Assembly: GCF_003597395.2 (NCBI RefSeq)
Contig: NC_133776.1
Location: 39,227,744-39,291,743 of the forward strand
Direction: 5' to 3'
Source: Chelonoidis abingdonii
Lineage: Eukaryota > Chordata > Testudines > Testudinidae
DNA length: 64,000 nucleotides
A model generated the notes under the pieces. The model made no database searches, was not told the DNA's origin, and saw nothing but the letters and a program-made list of their open reading frames with translations. The position numbers and the translations under genes are program-made. Shown here one piece after another: positions 61,506 through 64,000 of this stretch. The stretch's first letter is position 1; the number at the start of each line of letters is the position of its first letter.

Positions 61506-63326
61506 GATTAGACTCAATAAAAAAAGCTGTTTTGTTAACTTGAGCTATTAAAACTGAAAGAATTTAAAACACCTTACACATTTTTTGCTATGTATCCTAA
61601 GACATTCCAACACTTGACAGAAGAAAAAATAGATGCACTCCATGAACATGATTATTTACTCACGTGAGCAGCCCTCTTGGGTCAAATCCTGAGGTCCTCA
61701 CTCAAGCAAACACTCTGTGACTGCATATGGCCCTGAGTCTATTAAATGAGTGAGCAGAATCCAAGGAGTGGGACAGGGCAGGGTGGGGGGCTGCATGTTA
61801 AATGTGCTAATATCTGCTAAGGGGATTCGGATATGCCATTCTCAGAAAATGTTTCATTGCTAACCACAAAATGCACAATTTCCTGAAATCTCAGAATACA
61901 TTTTTTAATGTTGATATAAAAATGATCTGTATGTGTGAGACTCTTTAGGAGGAAGCATATGAGGGCAGATGGAAGGCACTGGGAAATCAGTATATTTATT
62001 ACTGTACATGATATGAGCTGGAAGATAGGTACTGCAGCTACAGAAGAGGTACAGTTGAGGAACACAGGTGCTTTTTGTTTGCTTTTGCCATTTTACTCAA
62101 CTCAGCTGAGACATTGAACTAGGCTATTCACTTTTGTCTATAGATTTTTTTTTTTTCAGTTAGCAGCCCTTCTCAGTTTCCAGTGCTGCAGGAAAATGTT
62201 TATATGAAAATAAACACAACTTTTGTCATCGATTTATTTTTTGTGGGGGGAGGGAAGGAGAGAAATATATTGAAAAATGTACTAGTCCTGGATCCTGCTT
62301 CCTTAAAAGTCCCTGTTTCCTTTTAAGACTACATTTCTGGTCTCAAACCAATTGAAAATCTCTCTTTAATGTTCAAAATAAAATTTCAACGTGGTGACAT
62401 TTAAGAATTTTGGCAGCAGAATTTAGCTCAGCTTTCTGCACATTAGTTATACTTTTTTTAGTACCTGGGAGACTGACACACAGGACACTTCCCCTCATTT
62501 AAACTTGGAAATATAGATATATTTTAAAGAAGCAAAACATTAAATAGGATGTTGTTGAAACCTATTGGCGGTATCGTTATTGCAACGAGCACAACAAATG
62601 TCTGTTATCAATGGTTTCTAACATCCGTGGCGAATTCGGCCTGCTGTCTATGTTCATGACCAAATAAAATCACAATTAGTCCATCACCTAAAAGTGAAGT
62701 GAAAGCACTTGTGGAAGAGCTGCAGGGACACCATTCTCGTACCGTGCCAAAAGAGGCTCTCTTTGACTGGGAAACTCTACCAGGAGGTTGACTGAATGAC
62801 ACACAAATCTCAGAGCCTTATTTTTTCCCAGAGGATAATGCTGCAAAGCTGTTCAAAATTAAAAGCAAATCTCTCAATAAAGAGACTTTTCATGGCAAGC
62901 AGGAAGCCTTTGTTTCATGGATGGGGGCACAGTATGGTTTATGTTTTTATTAGAATACAGCCTAAGCTGTTTAGATCTCAAACCTGACAGCCCAGTTCAC
63001 TGGGAATATTCCTTGATCTGTGTGTACGGCCGCATAGCACGGTGAGGCAGTGTTCTGCATTGATGCTGAAGCAGTTCATGTGGAATGAAGGTCAACAGGA
63101 ACAAACAAACTTCAGATGAGATTCAAACTAGAAGATCATTATGCTGCTTTCCTTCCTCCTTCTTTTTTCAGTTTCATTTTATAGGGGACAAGGCTCTCTT
63201 TTCGGTCCTTTTCTTGAAGAAATTACATGGTTGATGTTTATGAAGAGACATAAACAGGCCGCTTGGTGATTTGTTACCTTTGGCTCAGTTTCTCCTTACG
63301 TGGACCATGGCAGTTAGATGGATACA
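61506..63326. other. Intron stretch, nothing recognised
   Basis: AT-rich; short open frames only, no supported feature. Confidence 0.5.
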
Positions 63327-63334
63327 GGATGTGC

Positions 63335-63668
63335 CAGGGTTTCTCAAACAGGGGTCGCTGCTTGTGTAGGGAAAGCCCCTGGCGGGCCGGGTCGGTTTGT
63401 TTACTTGCCCCATCCACAGGTCCAGCTGATCGCGGCTCCCATTGGCTGCGGATCGTTGCTGTGGGCCCCTCCCATCCGCAGGTCCAGCTGATCGCGGTTC
63501 CCACTGGCCACGGATCGCTGCTCCAGGCCAAGAGCATTCCAGAGCAGCAATCCGTGGCCAGTGGGAGCTGCAATCAGCCAGACCTATGGGTGGGGCAGGT
63601 AAACAAACTGGCCCGGCCTGGCAGGGGCTTTCCCTACACAAGCGGTGACCCCTGTCTGAGAAACCCTG
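63335..63668. mobile_element. hAT MITE, 334 bp, palindromic
   Basis: The tips CAGGGTTTCTCAAAC and CTGAGAAACCCTG are flanked by GGATGTGC (63327-63334) and GGATATGC (63669-63676). TGTTTAC at 63398 is mirrored by GTAAACA at 63599. The left arm holds an internal duplication of about 60 bp (CAGGTCCAGCTGATCGCGG occurs at 63417 and 63479). The 175-192 aa open frames crossing it run through the MITE and are not genes. Confidence 0.92.
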
Positions 63669-63676
63669 GGATATGC

Positions 63677-64000
63677 CAATTAGGACAGAAATACTGTATA
63701 AATAAGCAGACCTGGTCTTTTCCCTCATCGCACCAGACTGTGGATGTTTTAAAAAGTGCTGGTGATCAGAATCAAGAAAGGATCTTATGAATATCTCAGA
63801 CTTTCTGTCCGTCTCTGCCTTCCCTCCCCCCAGTCTGTCTAGCTGTCTATTTGCCTGTCTCAAAGATGCTTCATCTCAGAGGCAGAGAACTGTGGCAGAT
63901 CATGCTCTAGTCTTTCTACCTTCACCCTTCCCCCCCATATGCTTCCCTGATCCCTCAGGACCATACAGAACCCTGCCATTATTTGCCTTCCATTTTATGC
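63677..64000. other. Window end, nothing recognised
   Basis: C/T-rich intron sequence without a supported feature. Confidence 0.5.

Larger units (their letters stand above)
56632..64000 (+). other. EPHA4: EPHA4 intron after exon 5 (5' part)
   Basis: The intron starts at the GTAGGC donor and is phase 1. The next Eph exon, encoding the second FN3 domain, is not found before the window ends. It contains a probable solo LTR, a CR1 LINE and a hAT MITE. Confidence 0.88.

Noticed and set aside
63263..63863. Overlapping 175-aa (+) and 192-aa (-) open frames near the window end
   Set aside because: Both cross the palindromic MITE at 63335-63668; the arms keep both strands open by symmetry.

Overview
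This window looks like a piece of a reptile chromosome, most likely from a turtle. It lies inside one large receptor gene read on the + strand. Two exons can be recognised. The first, 40587-40742, encodes the end of the cysteine-rich ectodomain of an Eph receptor. The second, 56293-56631, encodes the first fibronectin type III domain. The residues fit EPHA4 (the chicken Cek8 type) better than EPHA3, EPHA5 or EPHA7. By the usual Eph numbering these are exons 4 and 5. Bases 1-40586 are the 3' part of a very long upstream intron, 40743-56292 is a complete 15.55-kb intron, and 56632-64000 is the start of the next intron. No other protein-coding exon, tRNA or rRNA gene was found. Apart from transposon fragments, the remaining open reading frames are short and unrelated to any family I recognise.

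The introns are filled with old transposable elements, and these point to the organism. There are two CR1 LINE remnants: minus strand at 21573-23270, and plus strand at 59570-61505 ending in repeated TCTATGAG-type units. There are tRNA-derived MIR/CORE-like SINEs and their 3' ends, one probable solo LTR (58374-59171), and many small palindromic DNA elements. Six hAT elements have exact or near-exact 8-bp target duplications at 11519, 17719, 27824, 35339, 48458 and 63327. This mixture is typical of turtles (crocodilians less so), but the species cannot be named from it.

The most substantial non-host feature is a 3.25-kb hAT element at 17727-20975. It has perfect 8-bp target duplications, TIRs beginning CAGTGGTCCCCAAC, a broken transposase on the minus strand and a GC-rich tandem array beside the transposase start. 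At least one copy in each of the six hAT target duplications has TA at positions 4-5, the pattern described for the Buster branch of hAT. Three of the shorter elements share an inner core with mirrored forkhead-like TGTTTAC/GTAAACA motifs although their tips differ.

Layout: 1-17.7 kb is mostly unremarkable AT-rich intron with a few SINE and hairpin elements and one MITE. 17.7-23.3 kb is a dense transposon block (hAT, then CR1 with a nested element). 23.3-40.6 kb is intron with nested SINE/hAT insertions. 40.6-56.6 kb holds the two exons and the intron between them. 56.6-64 kb holds an LTR, a CR1 and a MITE. I see no convincing undescribed gene system. The best leads are the hAT group, an inverted-dimer element with a 14-bp target duplication, and a recurring family of short hairpins.
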